Below are positions 35,340 through 47,700 of a stretch of DNA of 64,000 nt, piece after piece. Within the stretch, counting starts at the first letter, position 1. Every line of letters begins with the position of its first letter. Both the position numbers and the translations under genes were made by a program. This DNA is from Cyclina sinensis (lineage: Eukaryota > Mollusca > Bivalvia > Venerida > Veneridae): positions 31,403,449 through 31,467,448 of the forward strand of contig JAAONU010000001.1 of the NCBI GenBank assembly GCA_012932295.1, read 5' to 3'. A model generated the notes under the pieces. That model saw only the letters and a program-made list of their open reading frames with translations, ran no database searches and was not told where the DNA came from.

Positions 35340-35960
35340 TTTATGTCCAACACATAACTCGAAGACTTAAACAGTTATCAACATTAAAACTGACGGCTGA
35401 ATAGATCTCACTGTGGAAAAGTGCAGTGCATAAAACGCTGAACTTGCCTTTGTTTATTTTTTTTAGTCATTGCTCTTTGTTGATTTTCATACCTTATTTT
35501 TTTGTCCAGCACAAAACTCAAAGACTATAAAGAGGTTCAAAACGAAACCTTATAGATGGACAGACCTCACTGTAGAGACTTTTAATGCACACAAACCGCA
35601 TCAAAAAAGGAGGGATGTAATGTCTAGCCATGATAAGCTCCGCCTACTATTCAGATACTGATAAGCCCTCCCACTCCTAGCGAATGATGTGCATGCCCAG
35701 TATTATATACGGACAGTATTCTTTAGAGTGTCTTGACAAAAGGTTGTAAATAAATATTTCAAATAACCATCCCATGTTGGGTCTTGCTATTATGAGAACA
35801 TTACTATCTCTCTATTGCATTATTTTGGAGTTGTTTGGCCGTAGTATATTTTCATACTATTTTTTTTTGTCTAGACCATAACTCGTACACCCTATATATA
35901 ATAGCTTGCGGGCCAACATAAATTAAGGCAAAGTTACTTTTCAGATTGATTTGTGTACAT
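35340..35960 (+). repeat. Diverged dispersed repeat, two to three units of about 160 bp
   Basis: Units at about 35346 and 35505 share CCA-CACA-AACTC-AAGACT, GA-AGA-CTCACTGT-GA and AATGCACA/AGTGCATAA. A third start, TTTTTTGTCTAGACCATAAC, lies at about 35863. The form (GTCCAG-CATAACTC) is common in bivalve repeats. No coding role. Confidence 0.5.
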
Positions 35961-38835
35961 ATTTTCCTAACATACATTATATATAATTCGTGTTTAAAAC
36001 AAATGTGTATTTACTGTGCAATATATATATTTTTATGAACTGATTTAAATAATACTCACAAATTTTGCTACAAAAGTGCCATCCATTTCTGTACCAATTA
36101 TTGTATTCAATTACATTCGGAATACCTTCTAAACAATAAATTACATTTCTTTGTGTTTCTCTCCTAGTTCTAAATGCTATGAATAAGTACTTCGTGGAGC
36201 ATAACCCAATTTCACCGGTTTCTTGTTACCTCTTAAATAGAAACTATTTGGAATTATTTTAACACGGGTTCAAATTATTTTTCTAATTCCAATACAAAGA
36301 TGAGTTTTCCTCTTCACTTTGAATTGACAGTAGAAAATGCTCTATTTCTATTGTACACGAATACAGCACTTTTTATATTTGCTCAGGTATGAAGACTTGG
36401 TTTAATGGCTATGTGAAATGCATAAAATGAGTAATAGTCAAAGCGCTGAGACACCTGGACGGCGGGGCTTTCTCATCTTGAACCGTGATAGTAATGTGTT
36501 CAAACTTGTAAAAATCTATAACTGCTTCAAGACCTCCTGTTTGTATAGGGCAATAATGATTGACAACATACGAATGACTTCAAGAATTTGTCTCTAAAAA
36601 ACAATACAAAGTTTGTTTTGAAATATAAAAAGACAGTAATATATTTTCAAAGTATTACCGAAACCGACCAAAAGTGATCGCTACTTGAACAACAATTGTC
36701 CAGAAAGTTTTATGATAGGATCGCGCAGCATATTTCCTATAATCTAGTGGATGAAAATTTAGTTTAAGCTGTCTATACATATAGTCAAACAGGCATCAAT
36801 ATTGCAGAACAAAAATGAAAGAAAGTGTCGCATATTTCCGGCTAATAGTTTCTGTAAGGGAGAGGAACTTAAGTAAAAAATCATCAACACTTATAATTAT
36901 TATGTTAAAGCAAAAATGGTGACTGATTCCTTTCAGTCAAAGTGAAACCAAATCTTTTATTTTCAATTTCAAATTGTAAAATGACTTAGAGTACACCGTC
37001 TGACCAGAACGAAACTGACCATTTCCTATTTCCCGTAAGCATGCGGCAATATTCCATCAAAACCAGTCACCACGAATTGGCAGTTTTATCATTACTTCTT
37101 CTGATATTTCAATCGTTGGATATATCAGTTGACAAAACTTAGAATCAGCTGAATTATTCTCCAAGCGGTATTTAGACAAAAGGACACACGTTGAAAGTAG
37201 TGTTAGGAGTTGGTGACTGACTTGGCAGCCTCAAGACATTTGCCTGTCTTTTTTGTCCTCATTACAAGTTTGTTTTTGGCAAAGAGATAAAGTACACATC
37301 TTACATTTTGGCTCTTCGATACGAAAAAAGACATGGCATCTGATAAACCAGAGCTGGTAATGCCTATAGTCTACATATCTGTTATGCAACTGATATACTA
37401 AACGTAACTACAAAATAAAACAATGGGAATAGTTCAATGTAGTGCGCTATACAGTACATTTTTTTCTCAAAACCCAGTGAAATTACTTGTTACAATTTGC
37501 CTTCCGCGCCTATGTTTAAATCCTGGGAAATACGTCTATTTTAAGTAACTTGTCATTATGCCTACTCTCCACACTGAAGAGTGTCTATTTGTAATGCGGC
37601 ATCTCATTCGACGAAGAGTTACATCCCTTTGCTAATAAATATTCATGAAAACGAATAATCAGCAGTCAATTATCCCACGGTACATAATGTAGTTGTGCGG
37701 AATATGTACCGGGGGTCACCGACGATGCTCAAAATCGTAATTAATCCATACATGTAGTTGTAAACACTGTACAAATACGGTTCAGTAAGCCATGGTTTTA
37801 CCTTTCGATGACCATGTCGATGTTGTAATCAGGTCATGAAGATCAAATTTACTGTTGATAAGATTTTGCGTCGTTTGACTTTTTTTAGATTATGACATAT
37901 AAAATTGCCAAAACTTACACAAGCCTGTAAATACTCATTACATTTCGTCAAGTATTTTGAAAACCAATTTGAGTTTTATCTTGTTTATATATATACAAGA
38001 CTTAAAAATCAGAGTTAAAATCAGTGTTTTATATATTTGAAAATAACCAACACACCATACTACGTTATAACACATAGATACATCAAAGGCATATTGTTTG
38101 ATGGCTATTGTCAAGACAAAGTGTTCAGCACACGTGAACACAATGAATGATAAATTACGAATGAGCGTGCAGATGTATTTATATGTTCACATAGTTACCT
38201 CAATATTCATATATCATTGAAATGTGAACACTGACAGGTCGTAGAAGCCGTTTTGGACTAAAGGGTCTGATTGCTTAACAAAATGGTCCCTCGTAAATGT
38301 TCATTACAGACAAATATACATCAGTTTGATTTAGTAAAAGGTTTGTTGTAAAAAATGTTCAGACATAATTTTCGAAGCACTCGATGACGGTTAGACATTT
38401 CTTTAAAAACCAAACATACAAATTCCCTATGCACTTCTTATAACCTAAAGTGAATCATCCTCTATTCTATTTTCGTTTTAATCACACTCTTATTGGGAAA
38501 ACGAAGATATCAAGAACTAACTGCACAATCTCTTATTTGATGAGGTTTTGATTTTGATATCATGTGGCTAATTGTTCTATTTTCAACTAACTGAGTATTA
38601 TTATTTTCTAACACCAGATTACTGGAAAATAAAAGATGAACCCTGTTATAATCAAAGCGATCACTTTATATACACATGGTGGTCAAACAAAACGAAGAAA
38701 AAAGAGAAAAAAGGGAAAAAAGAACAAAGAAAAGAAAAAAACAAATAAAGCTTTCTACAGGAAGGAAGTTCTCATGTTTAAACGTGTTAATTCTACATTG
38801 ACTGGGAGACGAAGACAATTTGTACACGCCCAATG
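35961..38835. other. Long AT-rich stretch, no gene seen
   Basis: About 2.9 kb without recognised gene, RNA or mobile element end. 38690-38750 is an A-rich purine tract (AAAGAGAAAAAAGGGAAAAA). A small inverted repeat, GGTACATA/TATGTACC, lies at about 37679-37711. Confidence 0.45.
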
Positions 38836-39385
38836 AAAGACGGCCTTATTATGGGAAACCCTTTGGCGGGCGAACAGGCGGCCGGTGCCCAGACCTTGTC
38901 CAGACCATAACTCTGTTATTAATTGGCTGACTGACTTCAAACCTGCTGTGCAGCTTTCTTGTGACAAGTAAAAGTGCGGTCATCGGCGGAACCCACTGTA
39001 TATATCCCGTTTCCACTACATTATATATTATAAGAAGCATAGCGTATTGAGCGAACGTGGGTTCCGACGATGAAGTGCGGTGCACAAGAATTATAACTCT
39101 ACCTGGTTCCATATGTGAATTATCTCCCCTCTTGAAATTTTCTTATACAGAGCATGACTTTAAAACTATGGAGTGAAATTATGTGAAACTTAAAATATAG
39201 ATAGCTGGCGAGAAAAGGAAGTACAGCGCCCAAGAAGCATACCTCTACCATAACTGTATAATAGATAGCTTCTGACATGGAGAAGTGTAGTGCCATAAAT
39301 CATAACTCTTCCTTATCAAGGTTTTGAATAAGATCCCTTTCAATAATGATTTTTAATCCGGAGCATAACTTGAACACTATGAAAG
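38836..39385 (+). repeat. Dispersed bivalve-type repeat, diverged
   Basis: Contains TTGTCCAGACCATAACTCTG, GACTTCAAAC, AGTGCGGT, TTATCTCCCC and several AGCATAACTT-like motifs in tandem-like order (about 38895, 39150, 39362). Related in style to the other AAGTTAT/CATAACTC repeats in the window. No coding capacity. Confidence 0.5.
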
Positions 39386-39386
39386 G

Positions 39387-39409
39387 TTTCTTTCTTTCTT
39401 TCTTTCTTT
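39387..39409. repeat. (TTTC)n microsatellite
   Basis: Five to six TTTC units followed by TTTG. Confidence 0.9.
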
Positions 39410-39491
39410 GCCTATTTAAGATTACGAGAGACAGATAGATTATGTTATTTATTGAAACTGAGTTCACAAACAATCGTCATTTTCAAAGTTG

Positions 39492-39895
39492 CAAATAAAC
39501 GCCCAAAACCCCTTTTTTATTGTTGTTGGTTTTAACTGAGTTCAGAAATAGTATCTTAACTGTGAAACACTATGTATATCTTAGGTCGCCAAGCCGGTAA
39601 CAGCCTAAAGATAGCAAATACTTCTCTTCATGAAAAGTCCTCTTTTTGAGTTTTCAAAAGTACACCCAAACCCCTTAAATTGTTGTTTGTTGACATTTAG
39701 TTCTAAGATATTATTTATTTTGTAATACACAATGTAAATCTTTTGCCACACGGCTGCTTGCTTGCTAACAGCTTTCAGATTACATGAACAATCCTAGTTA
39801 TCATTTACAAAAAAAATCATACCGAACTCCTTTCATTGTTGTTGGTTATTGACACTTCGTTCAAAGATATTATTTCTATTGCGATCAACAATGCA
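39492..39895 (+). repeat. Three diverged units of about 160 bp
   Basis: Each unit carries AACCCCTT or AACTCCTT, then ATTGTTGTTGGTT (or TTGTTTGTTGAC), TTCA-AAATA-TATCT and a late TCAT-AAAA stretch. Starts are at about 39506, 39670 and 39829. Confidence 0.65.
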
Positions 39896-39897
39896 TA

Positions 39898-39960
39898 ATA
39901 TAGGCCACGGGGCCGTCAGGCCACTACGGTTAGGCCGCTTGGCCACCGGACCGCCAACCT
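39898..39960. other. GC-rich GGCC-repeated patch
   Basis: A GC-rich island in AT-rich DNA with five GGCC sites: TATAGGCCACGGGGCCGTCA, GGCCACTACGGTTAGGCCGC, TTGGCCACCGGACCGCC. Several GGCC/CGG pairs can fold. Purpose unknown. Confidence 0.6.
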
Positions 39961-41410
39961 CACGAACGTTAGAAATAATTAAATATATTTGTTTATAAGA
40001 AAAAGAATAAGAAATAAGATTACATATTTGTCCCGTCTCCTGATTTGTAACGATTTCTTGTAAAAGGAAAGTCGTCATACATGACGCAACGGATTTCAAA
40101 GCATACGATTTTATCAAATATTATTTCATTACATCCTTTCGTTTCCGAAACGGTAATTTTAATTTCTTACCCGCAGATTTCTTATTTCTTAAATGCAGAT
40201 TAAGCAGCTATGAATAAAAGGTTTAAATTTTAAAGTGGTTGGGTATCTTTACTTCGGTTTTATAACTTCATTAAGTATGCTCTCACACCTTGTGTAAATT
40301 TTTACTGTGGTTGTAATTTCTTAAAGATAAAGAGGTATTGGAAAAAAGATGGACCACTGATTACTCTTACATCTCACGTTGGAGAGTCTACGGTGATCAA
40401 GGGATGGAGTACTTAAACCCATACAACCATACTGAGTCTCATGTATTGCTCAATGCATACGTTTGCAAAAATGTAGAAACAAGCTGTTAACATATCAGAA
40501 TATAAGGTCTCCTGGTACATCTCTTTTTCTGTTCTGAATTAAACCCATTACAATAAAAATAGACAAAACCAATCAATAATACTCAAGTACTATTTGTATA
40601 AAGTCGTGCATTCAAAGACAATGTCCTACTTTCTTATTTGAAGTGAAAGTTTCCCTTTCGAAATGGATAGGTACAGGACATTTAAGTAATTGGCGCCGGA
40701 AATTATATGCTTATCAAAATAAGTTCTTGTTCATATCATGCATTATATAAGGCGAAGGGTGGGCGGGAAAGGTGGTGTATGCGAATGCATAAAGAAATCA
40801 TTAAATCTAGATAAGTTTGATGATTGATTTCAAAATGTTTGTACTTATTCCATTATAAAGCAATTTCATAAATCTGACCTCGCGGGTTGAGGTCAGAATG
40901 GGTAGGTCTGAAAAGCTTTACGACTGATCTAAGGAAGTAGCAACAAATTCTCAATGAATGTTTTAACCATCAAAACCCCGTCAAACCGATCATACTGTAA
41001 CAAGACAACACCAGTTGAAAGAATTTCAGATGCCTCAGTACCAGAGGTACCCTTGAAGAAGTATTTCGTAAATCTGTGTGAAGAAGTGATTTATTACGTA
41101 AACGTTTTTATACACACGTCAAATATTTATCTTGTTTAAAAAAACACTCCACTTTGGTGTGATACATTGTTAATATAAGAATTTTAATGCTAAAATTAAG
41201 TGCTCGTGTCTTTTTGTGATCTTCCTTCATTCTTTGGTTGTGTTTGTAGCCGAGACAATACAAAGTCTTCTTGTCTGCTTCAACATATACATTTTCATGT
41301 TAACATGAATTTAGTTTAAACAATATTTACTCACTGTAAGCACCTTGTTATATTACAGACAATACTAAAGACAACTCATCGTGACAGGATCAGAGAAAAG
41401 GTGTTAGTTG
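39961..41410. other. AT-rich sequence, no gene seen
   Basis: No recognised gene. The 61-codon plus-strand frame at 40954-41139 has no recognisable content. Confidence 0.45.
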
Positions 41411-41559
41411 CACTAAAGTGAACTCTTAACTTTTGAAAAAAAACTCACAATAACTGATTCCAGTGGTCGTTGAGATTGATCATAGCTAAAAGTGTAACGA
41501 TGAAGGCACGGAGAGTAGGTGACAGGCAAGAAAGTGAAGAGGTTGTGAAGTTTGATGAG

Positions 41560-42290
41560 AGTTTGAGTCGTTCTCTTAGCCTCATTCGAATCTCTTTGTT
41601 GCCTCAATATATTTTTGGACTTGTCAGAAAACATAAAAGTTCATCTCTGCATTAAGATATTTACAGCCAATTAACAAGTTGTGAACAAGTTTCAGGCAAG
41701 GGAGATTTGAAAGATATTGTCGTCTCTGAGCTTCGTAATTTGTGCATCTTAGCAAGTAATGGGAGACTGATTTAATTTTACCACACTTACAGAAAGGAGT
41801 CTTTGAAATGTTTCTTCTGTAAAGAAGTTCATTTCGTCAAATCGCAGACGACAGTGTTGAATCTGAATTTTTCTTTTTCCAGAACTGTAAAAATAGGGGA
41901 TTTATGGTGGTTACCACTAAGTTTTGATTTAAAAGCAGTTAGACTGGGGCTATGTTTAACTTCCTCAGACAGCTCCTTGTAGTTAGATGGTAAAAAGTAG
42001 TCGTAATATAAAGTAGGTTTACAGTGTTTATTTATATATAATGTCCTATTTCGAAGGGAACACGTTGACCTGTAATGGTTCAGTTGAGGTACTAAGGATG
42101 AGATGCATGGAGCCAAGTTGTGAGACATTTGATAAAATAAGATCATTTGGTCGTGGTTTCTTCGAACATATAATTTTTGCCAATTAAGTTCATTTAACGG
42201 CTATTAATTTCACAGAGTTTAGTGGTTCTAGTTACTTTTCTGGCGGCTTCGACTTGTATAGCTTCAATTAAATTAACATGGCCAGTTGTC
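41560..42290 (-). pseudogene. Non-LTR retrotransposon ORF2 3' end, frameshifted remnant
   Basis: Minus-strand pieces in order: LIEAIQVEAARKVTRTTKLC (about 42210-42290); LYVRRNHDQMILFYQMSHNL, APCISSLVP, YRSTCSLRNR and FLPSNYKEL (41829-42175); then, after frame changes, CRLRFDEMN and PFCKCGKIKSVSHYLLRC with TNYEAQRRQYLSNL (about 41695-41850). This is the C-terminal part of an animal LINE ORF2 downstream of RT, ending in the cysteine/histidine motif C-x-C-x8-9-H-x4-C often followed by Y-x3-R. At least two frameshifts and a stop (SR-stop-MNL) show decay. The RT core and endonuclease are absent, as in 5'-truncated copies. Text below about 41640 resembles the usual tail (QVQKYI/TKRF-like) only faintly. 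Confidence 0.85.
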
Positions 42291-42732
42291 TGCTAAAACT
42301 AAAGTACATATTTTCAAAACATTTGCGATTTTCCATGACCTAGTGCCATAGAATGAAAATTCTTTTCATAGCCTTTCCTAACATAATCTTTATAGCTCTC
42401 GGCTTTTATGTCCATTTACTTCATCGATGACGGTATCATTCGTAAAAATATTAGGATGTTAGGGCTTATTATTTTTTCACAGTTTAGAGTAGTTATAATA
42501 ATTTTGATAGTAGTACTCATCAAACCATAAACTCTACTCAGTCGTCCCCAGCTATGAACAGGAAGCTGCATCTGGTATCTGCCTACAGTGGAAAGTATAC
42601 AATGTTTACTGATATATTTACTCAAATCGGAATAAGTACCATGGTTTAAAGAAAGCTGTTTTGGAGAAAAATGCATAAATCTATTTTCTTAAAGGATGCA
42701 TTAGGATTTCTCTATTTGATGAATATATTTAA
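42291..42732. other. No gene seen; possibly more LINE remnant
   Basis: It lies upstream of the LINE piece on the minus strand. I could not follow the RT reading into it with confidence. The minus-strand frame at 42416-42676 is not recognisable. Confidence 0.35.
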
Positions 42733-42822
42733 GCTCCCAGTGAGATTCGAACCCGTCCCTATCGGCACTAACTGCCCAGCAATGCATAGTCAGAATGCCT
42801 TAGACCATTCAGCCATTGCAAC
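42733..42822 (-). mobile_element. tRNA-derived sequence (class II Leu/Ser-like), SINE head or tRNA pseudogene
   Basis: On the minus strand the A box TGGCTGAATGG is followed by TCTAAGGC, as in leucine/serine tRNAs. The B box is GGTTCGAATCT, with a T-arm-like GACGGGTTCGAATCTCA. The spacing of about 50 bp fits a long variable arm. The acceptor ends (TTGCAAT and CTGGGAG) do not pair well and the anticodon arm is poor, so function is unlikely. It shares TGCATTGCT-GGC-GTT with 53165-53235, which suggests one SINE family. Confidence 0.65.
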
Positions 42823-43238
42823 AAACCTTAAAAGTGTGTGCAAATAAACGGGATATAAAGGATTTAAGTGATGAAATTATTCATGGAAACCTGAAAGTGT
42901 ACATGTACCATGAGAGACAAACACTTCACTAACAGTGAAGTTGAATGCCATTTGAATGAAAACCTGACTTTATAAATGAGCTTTGGTTAAATTCAAATTA
43001 ACAGTCCTGGTAAACAGCAAAACAATCAAGGTAAACACGTTATATGTGATGACGTGTGATGTTCATTCTAAGTCTGAATGTAAGGAGTCCTGTTACTGTT
43101 TAAGTTACTGTCCATTTTCAACCTCTACAATATACAGTCAGTTAAGCTTAAATGATATAATGTGGACTTTAGAAGGCACTGTTTTATAGATGATATTTGA
43201 TTTCTTTGTTATACTCATTGATGTTTATAAACAACTTT
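42823..43238. other. No gene seen
   Basis: AT-rich sequence with a short inverted repeat AACACTTCACTAACAGTGAAGTT near 42920-42942. No recognised gene. Confidence 0.4.
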
Positions 43239-43239
43239 C

Positions 43240-43450
43240 AGAATGAATTATTTTGAAACAATTACGAATAATCATGTTCCGCTTCAGAGATTACTGTCTG
43301 TCTTGTGCTCACACGACGAACTATTAACCATTTGCCATTGAATAATCTTTGACATATACTGATGTTAGGTCATAAAAATACTTTATTGGTCATTTATTAC
43401 CATTGTTATCTCTTGATTGATGGAGTAAACTTCAAAACTGATTATACAAA
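43240..43450 (+). repeat. Dispersed repeat family E, copy 1
   Basis: Colinear with 51640-51800. Shared blocks are TTTG-CATT, TAATCTTTGAC, ATA-TGATG, GG-CATAAAAA and GTCATTTATT-CCA. Class unknown. Confidence 0.6.
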
Positions 43451-43895
43451 TTACAAAGAGACATTGTCCTGGGTAGTGTCATTCAGTGGTTTTGGGTTCT
43501 AGAATGTGCAATTTGTTCTGAATATAGTCTTAAGAGAGATTTTATTCTGACGTTTGAATGTCTTCAGCACAATTAATAGTGTGCTATTTACATGTTTCAC
43601 TGATTGTAATGTCTTAAAAATCTGATTTCTTTGTTCTTCAAAAATTTCTTGTTGAAAACGGTTGACAGCATTTGTAAATGTATTTTATCAAAGCCAAACT
43701 CTCAAAAAATGTTTCAGGAATTGCACATACAGACGAGCAGGTATGACACATAAAACATTTCTTTGTCTTTGTGCAGTTAATAAGACAACAGGCAATGGAA
43801 CTTTCTTTTCTACTTATCACTCTTAAATCTATTCTATATTTTATACAAAAAATTCTTCAATTATTTTCTAATAATCGAAGAACGTCTGCGTGCTT
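43451..43895. other. No gene seen
   Basis: AT-rich unique sequence without recognised features. Confidence 0.4.
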
Positions 43896-44222
43896 CATTA
43901 TCAAGATGTTGTATCCAACAAGATAGATAATTGTCAATATGTGATAAACAACAAGATAGATAATTGTCAATATGTGGTATCCAACAAGATAGATAATTGT
44001 CAAGATGTGGTATCCAACAAGATAGATTATTGTCAAGATGTGGTATCCAACAAGATATATAATTGTCAAGATGTGGTATCCAACATGATAGATAATTGTC
44101 AAGATGTGGTATAACAAGATATATAATTGTCAAGATGTGGTATCCAACATGATAGATAATTGTCAAGATGTGGTATCAAACAAGATAGATAATTGTTAGG
44201 ATGTGGTATTCAACAAGATACA
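43896..44222. repeat. 33-bp tandem array, about 10 copies
   Basis: Unit: GTGGTATCCAACAAGATAGA, TAATTGTCAAGAT. Variants carry CAACATGATAG and AAGATATATA; two units are shortened (GTGATAAACAAC, GTGGTATAAC). 33 bp is 11 codons, so several frames stay open; these are artefacts. Confidence 0.95.
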
Positions 44223-44965
44223 AACAAACGTCATTGCATGCCATCAACATAAGACAAGAGTTATACATAGACAAGCAACAATGAAATGTTAAAAAAGTAC
44301 TTATTCTGATTGATTCGTGTTTTAAAGGACATGCTACAAAAATAATAATACCTTTCAACTCCCACATTACAAAACAAAACAAATAATTGATGATAGACCC
44401 AGTCATTCTTCAGATCAAAGTAAATTATTTCTTTCATTCTGATAATAAGATGATGTCCGAATGCAGAAAAAAATTCTTTATTTCATATTAATGTGGTATC
44501 TATTTTTCTCTATTATTCTCCTTGAAAACATTGCGGTCAACAATGACGTAACATTCCGAAGGAAACCCGAGCAAAATGATTTATATTAAAAAGATATTCT
44601 GTAAAGGTCTGCATTTACCATGTACAGCGGGGGAAAAACTGGTTGGACGTTATTTTAAATGCGGATCAAAACAAAGAAAAATGTATACGTGCCGCATAAA
44701 GCGTCAGAAATATAAGTTTTACTTAAGCATTGCTTATTTAATCTTCCTTATATTTGATACACGATTAAACTGTGATAAATGTTTTAATACAATAATTATC
44801 TATTTAGTGTAATATTATGTTCAAAGTTTTCGCCGAGTTTAATCTCGCTGTTACCGTAAACATGATTCGTAAAGATGTCCATCAATTTAGAATTAAGTGA
44901 ACTACTGGTACCTGAAAAATTTGACTTCCAATAAAGTTAATGAGAGATCCAAGGCCATCAAACGA
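44223..44965. other. AT-rich sequence, no gene seen
   Basis: The plus-strand 78-codon frame at 44576-44812 has a basic, Cys-containing head and a Leu/Ile-rich tail, but no recognisable family and no supporting signals. Confidence 0.4.
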
Positions 44966-46089
44966 CAACAAGAGGGCCATAATTGCCCTAGATCTCACAC
45001 CTGAAAACCTTTTCTGTGGGTCTGCTGTTAACACACTTTAAAATAGTACCACCGTGACGGGCCTAATTTGGACCCCCAGAAAAAAACTAGATAATGCAAT
45101 ATACAAAATATCTAAGCTTTTAGCATACATATTCATACAAGAAGATGTTTTGTTCTGACGGGCAGCAAAAAAATCTAAATGTCTCGCTAGCACACCGTTT
45201 TCAGGAAACCATAAAAAGTGACCCCCAGACAGGGTCAATTTTGACCCTTGGAAAATAATTTGAACAATCTTTCTAGAGGTACACATAATAATACTTCATA
45301 CCAACTATCTGCGGTTTATGACAAAATGTTTCCAAAAATGAAATATTTCAAACAAATAAGACCCCCAGGCGGGGCCAATTTTGGCCCGAGAGAAATAATT
45401 TGAATAAATTTGGTGAAGTTCACTAGACAAATTTATCTAAGCACTAAGATATAATAGTTTCATTCAAGAAAATTTTCAAAGCTTTTCCTGAACCAATAAA
45501 TGAAAAACAAGCAAAATCATTGAATATATATTCCCCGCCTAATGATATAAATCACTGGAATAAGGCTGCTAAATATTATTAACCTTTTACACAGACCTTG
45601 GATTTTGAGTGACATATCAGTTTGGTATCTTTATCTATAATGAACCTACGCCCACAAATATTGAGCAGTGCTAAGCTCTTATAGGCTTAATTTGTGCTTT
45701 TACTGAAGAAGATTTTCAAAGCTATGCCTTTATTTTAAATCAAGTGACCCCCTGTACAAGGTAATTAATTACGCCAGGTGCATATTTTGAACAACCTCGT
45801 AGAGGACCACTAGGTGAACCTGTATGCCGATATCAAACCCCAAGGCACAGTAGTTTCGGGCAAGAACAACTTTTCCCTACATAAGTATATGTTAACTATG
45901 TTGCAGCTAGGATGAGGCTAAATTTGACCCTGGGGCCATGATTTGAATGAACTTGGTAGAGGCCCATTAGAGGATGCTACATATCTCAGCAAAAGGCCAT
46001 GGGTTTCATAGAAGGAGATTTTTAAGTTTTCACTTTTAAAATCTATCTTTTGCTCCTGCGACTCAGAACTGCAACGAACCGGAACTGTT

Positions 46090-46361
46090 TAACTTTGCTA
46101 CAGCTTCATGCAAGGAACATCCAAGGCAAACTTAATCAAATTTTGGCCTTGTGGTTTCAGATAAGATGTAATTTAAAACAGCTGTCGAGAACAGACGGGC
46201 CACAGATGCCGGTGGACTACGGACAATCTTTGCTTGAGCTTCATGCAAATAATATCCAAGGCAAATTCCGTCAAGTTCGGCCTTGTGGTTTCAGATGAGA
46301 TGTAATTTGAAACAATCGTGGAAAATGGACGGACCACAGACCGTGGGCGCCGTAGTACAAC
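46090..46361 (+). repeat. Two 136-bp tandem units
   Basis: Both units contain GCTTCATGCAA, ATCCAAGGCAAA, GGCCTTGTGGTTTCAGAT, GATGTAATTT-AAACA and GACGG-CCACAGA. The offset is 136 bp. Confidence 0.8.
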
Positions 46362-46439
46362 GGACAATCACCAATCCTAAAAGCTTACATGAGCACTATG
46401 TGTTCAGGTTTTCTAAATAATCTAACTAATATTCTAAGA

Positions 46440-46795
46440 TATGGCTCCGGACAGAAATTTTCCTTTATGTTTTTTTAAAAATAACAAAGGGCCATAACTT
46501 TACAACGCGCAGGTTGATTTGGATGGCATTTTACATGCATCATGCTTTTATCCATACATACATTCATGTCAAATTTTATCAATATCTATCAGACCAGTTC
46601 TAATGGATCCGGACGAAAATTTTCTTAAAAAATGCCTTTCTTTAGTAACCAAAGGTCATAACGTTTTAACGCACAAGTTGATTTTAATTGCATTTAACAT
46701 GCATCATGCCCTATTCCATATATACATTCATGCCACGGACAACGCCATTATCAATATCCTCTTTCCGATTTTCGCGGCGGAGGATAACAAATGAT
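46440..46795 (+). repeat. Two 162-bp tandem units
   Basis: Both contain ATGG-TCCGGAC, AAATTTTC, AA-GG-CATAAC, GTTGATTT, TTTA-CATGCATCATGC and ATACATTCATG. The offset is 162 bp. The ATGGCTCCGGAC form is common in bivalve repeats. Confidence 0.8.
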
Positions 46796-47700
46796 CCCCG
46801 GTGAGTCAATTTTGACACTAGAGAAATATTCTAAATAGTCTTTGTAGAGGTCAACTATACTATGCTACATATTAAATATCTTAGTTTAGAGCTTACGGTT
46901 TCTGACAAAAAAGTTTTCAAAGATAAGTTATTTGACACAAATATGTACCCTGGGGAGGGGCAATTTTTGGCCCCAAAATTTTAATTGCTAGAAACTTACT
47001 AGACAACGCAACGTACAAAATATCTAAGCTCTAATGCAAACAGTTTCAGACGAGAAAAAAATAAGATTGAAATAAGTGACACCACGGGTAGATTTTTTAC
47101 CCTACAGAAATCATAACAGGAATATTTGTAGAGTTTAAGTGTACAAAAATATCTACAAAATATCTGATATCTAGAGCTTACGGTTTCCAGCAAGAAAAAT
47201 TACAAAGATCATGTTTCTAAAAAAGATATTTAAGCTCTGGTTGCCATTTTGTAGAACTATTTGAGCAACTGTAAAAGGGGGATAAATAACAAATATTTCT
47301 GTTAAATTTGGTGGGAAAAGGTCTTGCAGTTCAAAAAAAACTTGTCATTTGCATATTTTTCTATTTTTAGCTCTGGTGCCCAAATTGCGCAATAAAGTAG
47401 AACCTTATTAAGAATAGCATTTTTAAGAAAGAAAAATATAAGGAATAATTTTTTTGGGTGAAATTTGGTACAGAACAACCTTGCAGTTGAGGGTAAAATG
47501 TCGATGGATTTTTTTTCTATATTTAGCTTTTGCAACCCTTATGTGCAACGGGACAAAACCGTTTCAGTTTTTTTAAGTATAAGAGAAATGTTTTTAAAGT
47601 TTGGTTGAAAACTGCTTTGGAGTTTTGGAGGAAATGTAAACGGACAGGATGATCCCAATTGCTCGCCTTAAGCATATGCTCAGGTGAGCTTAAAACTGTA

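Larger units (their letters stand above)
44968..47700 (+). mobile_element. Mosaic of bivalve-type dispersed repeats (Pearl/Helentron-like element remains, family C units)
   Basis: Starts with AACAAGAGGGCCATAATTGC, CCTAGATCTCACACCTGAA, matching the start of 10618. It continues through family C units (TTTGACCC, AATAATTTGAACAA, AGAGGTCAACTATAC). It ends near 47660-47695 with CGGACAGGATGATCCC and the partial hairpin CTCGCC/CAGGTGAGCTTAAAA. Internal small duplications are listed separately. The overall design (conserved start, tandem core, GGAC tail, terminal hairpin) recalls Pearl elements of bivalves; that classification is inference. No protein-coding capacity. Confidence 0.6.

Noticed and set aside
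42733..42822. Functional tRNA-Leu/Ser
   Set aside because: A and B boxes are good, but the acceptor stem does not pair and the anticodon arm is poor.
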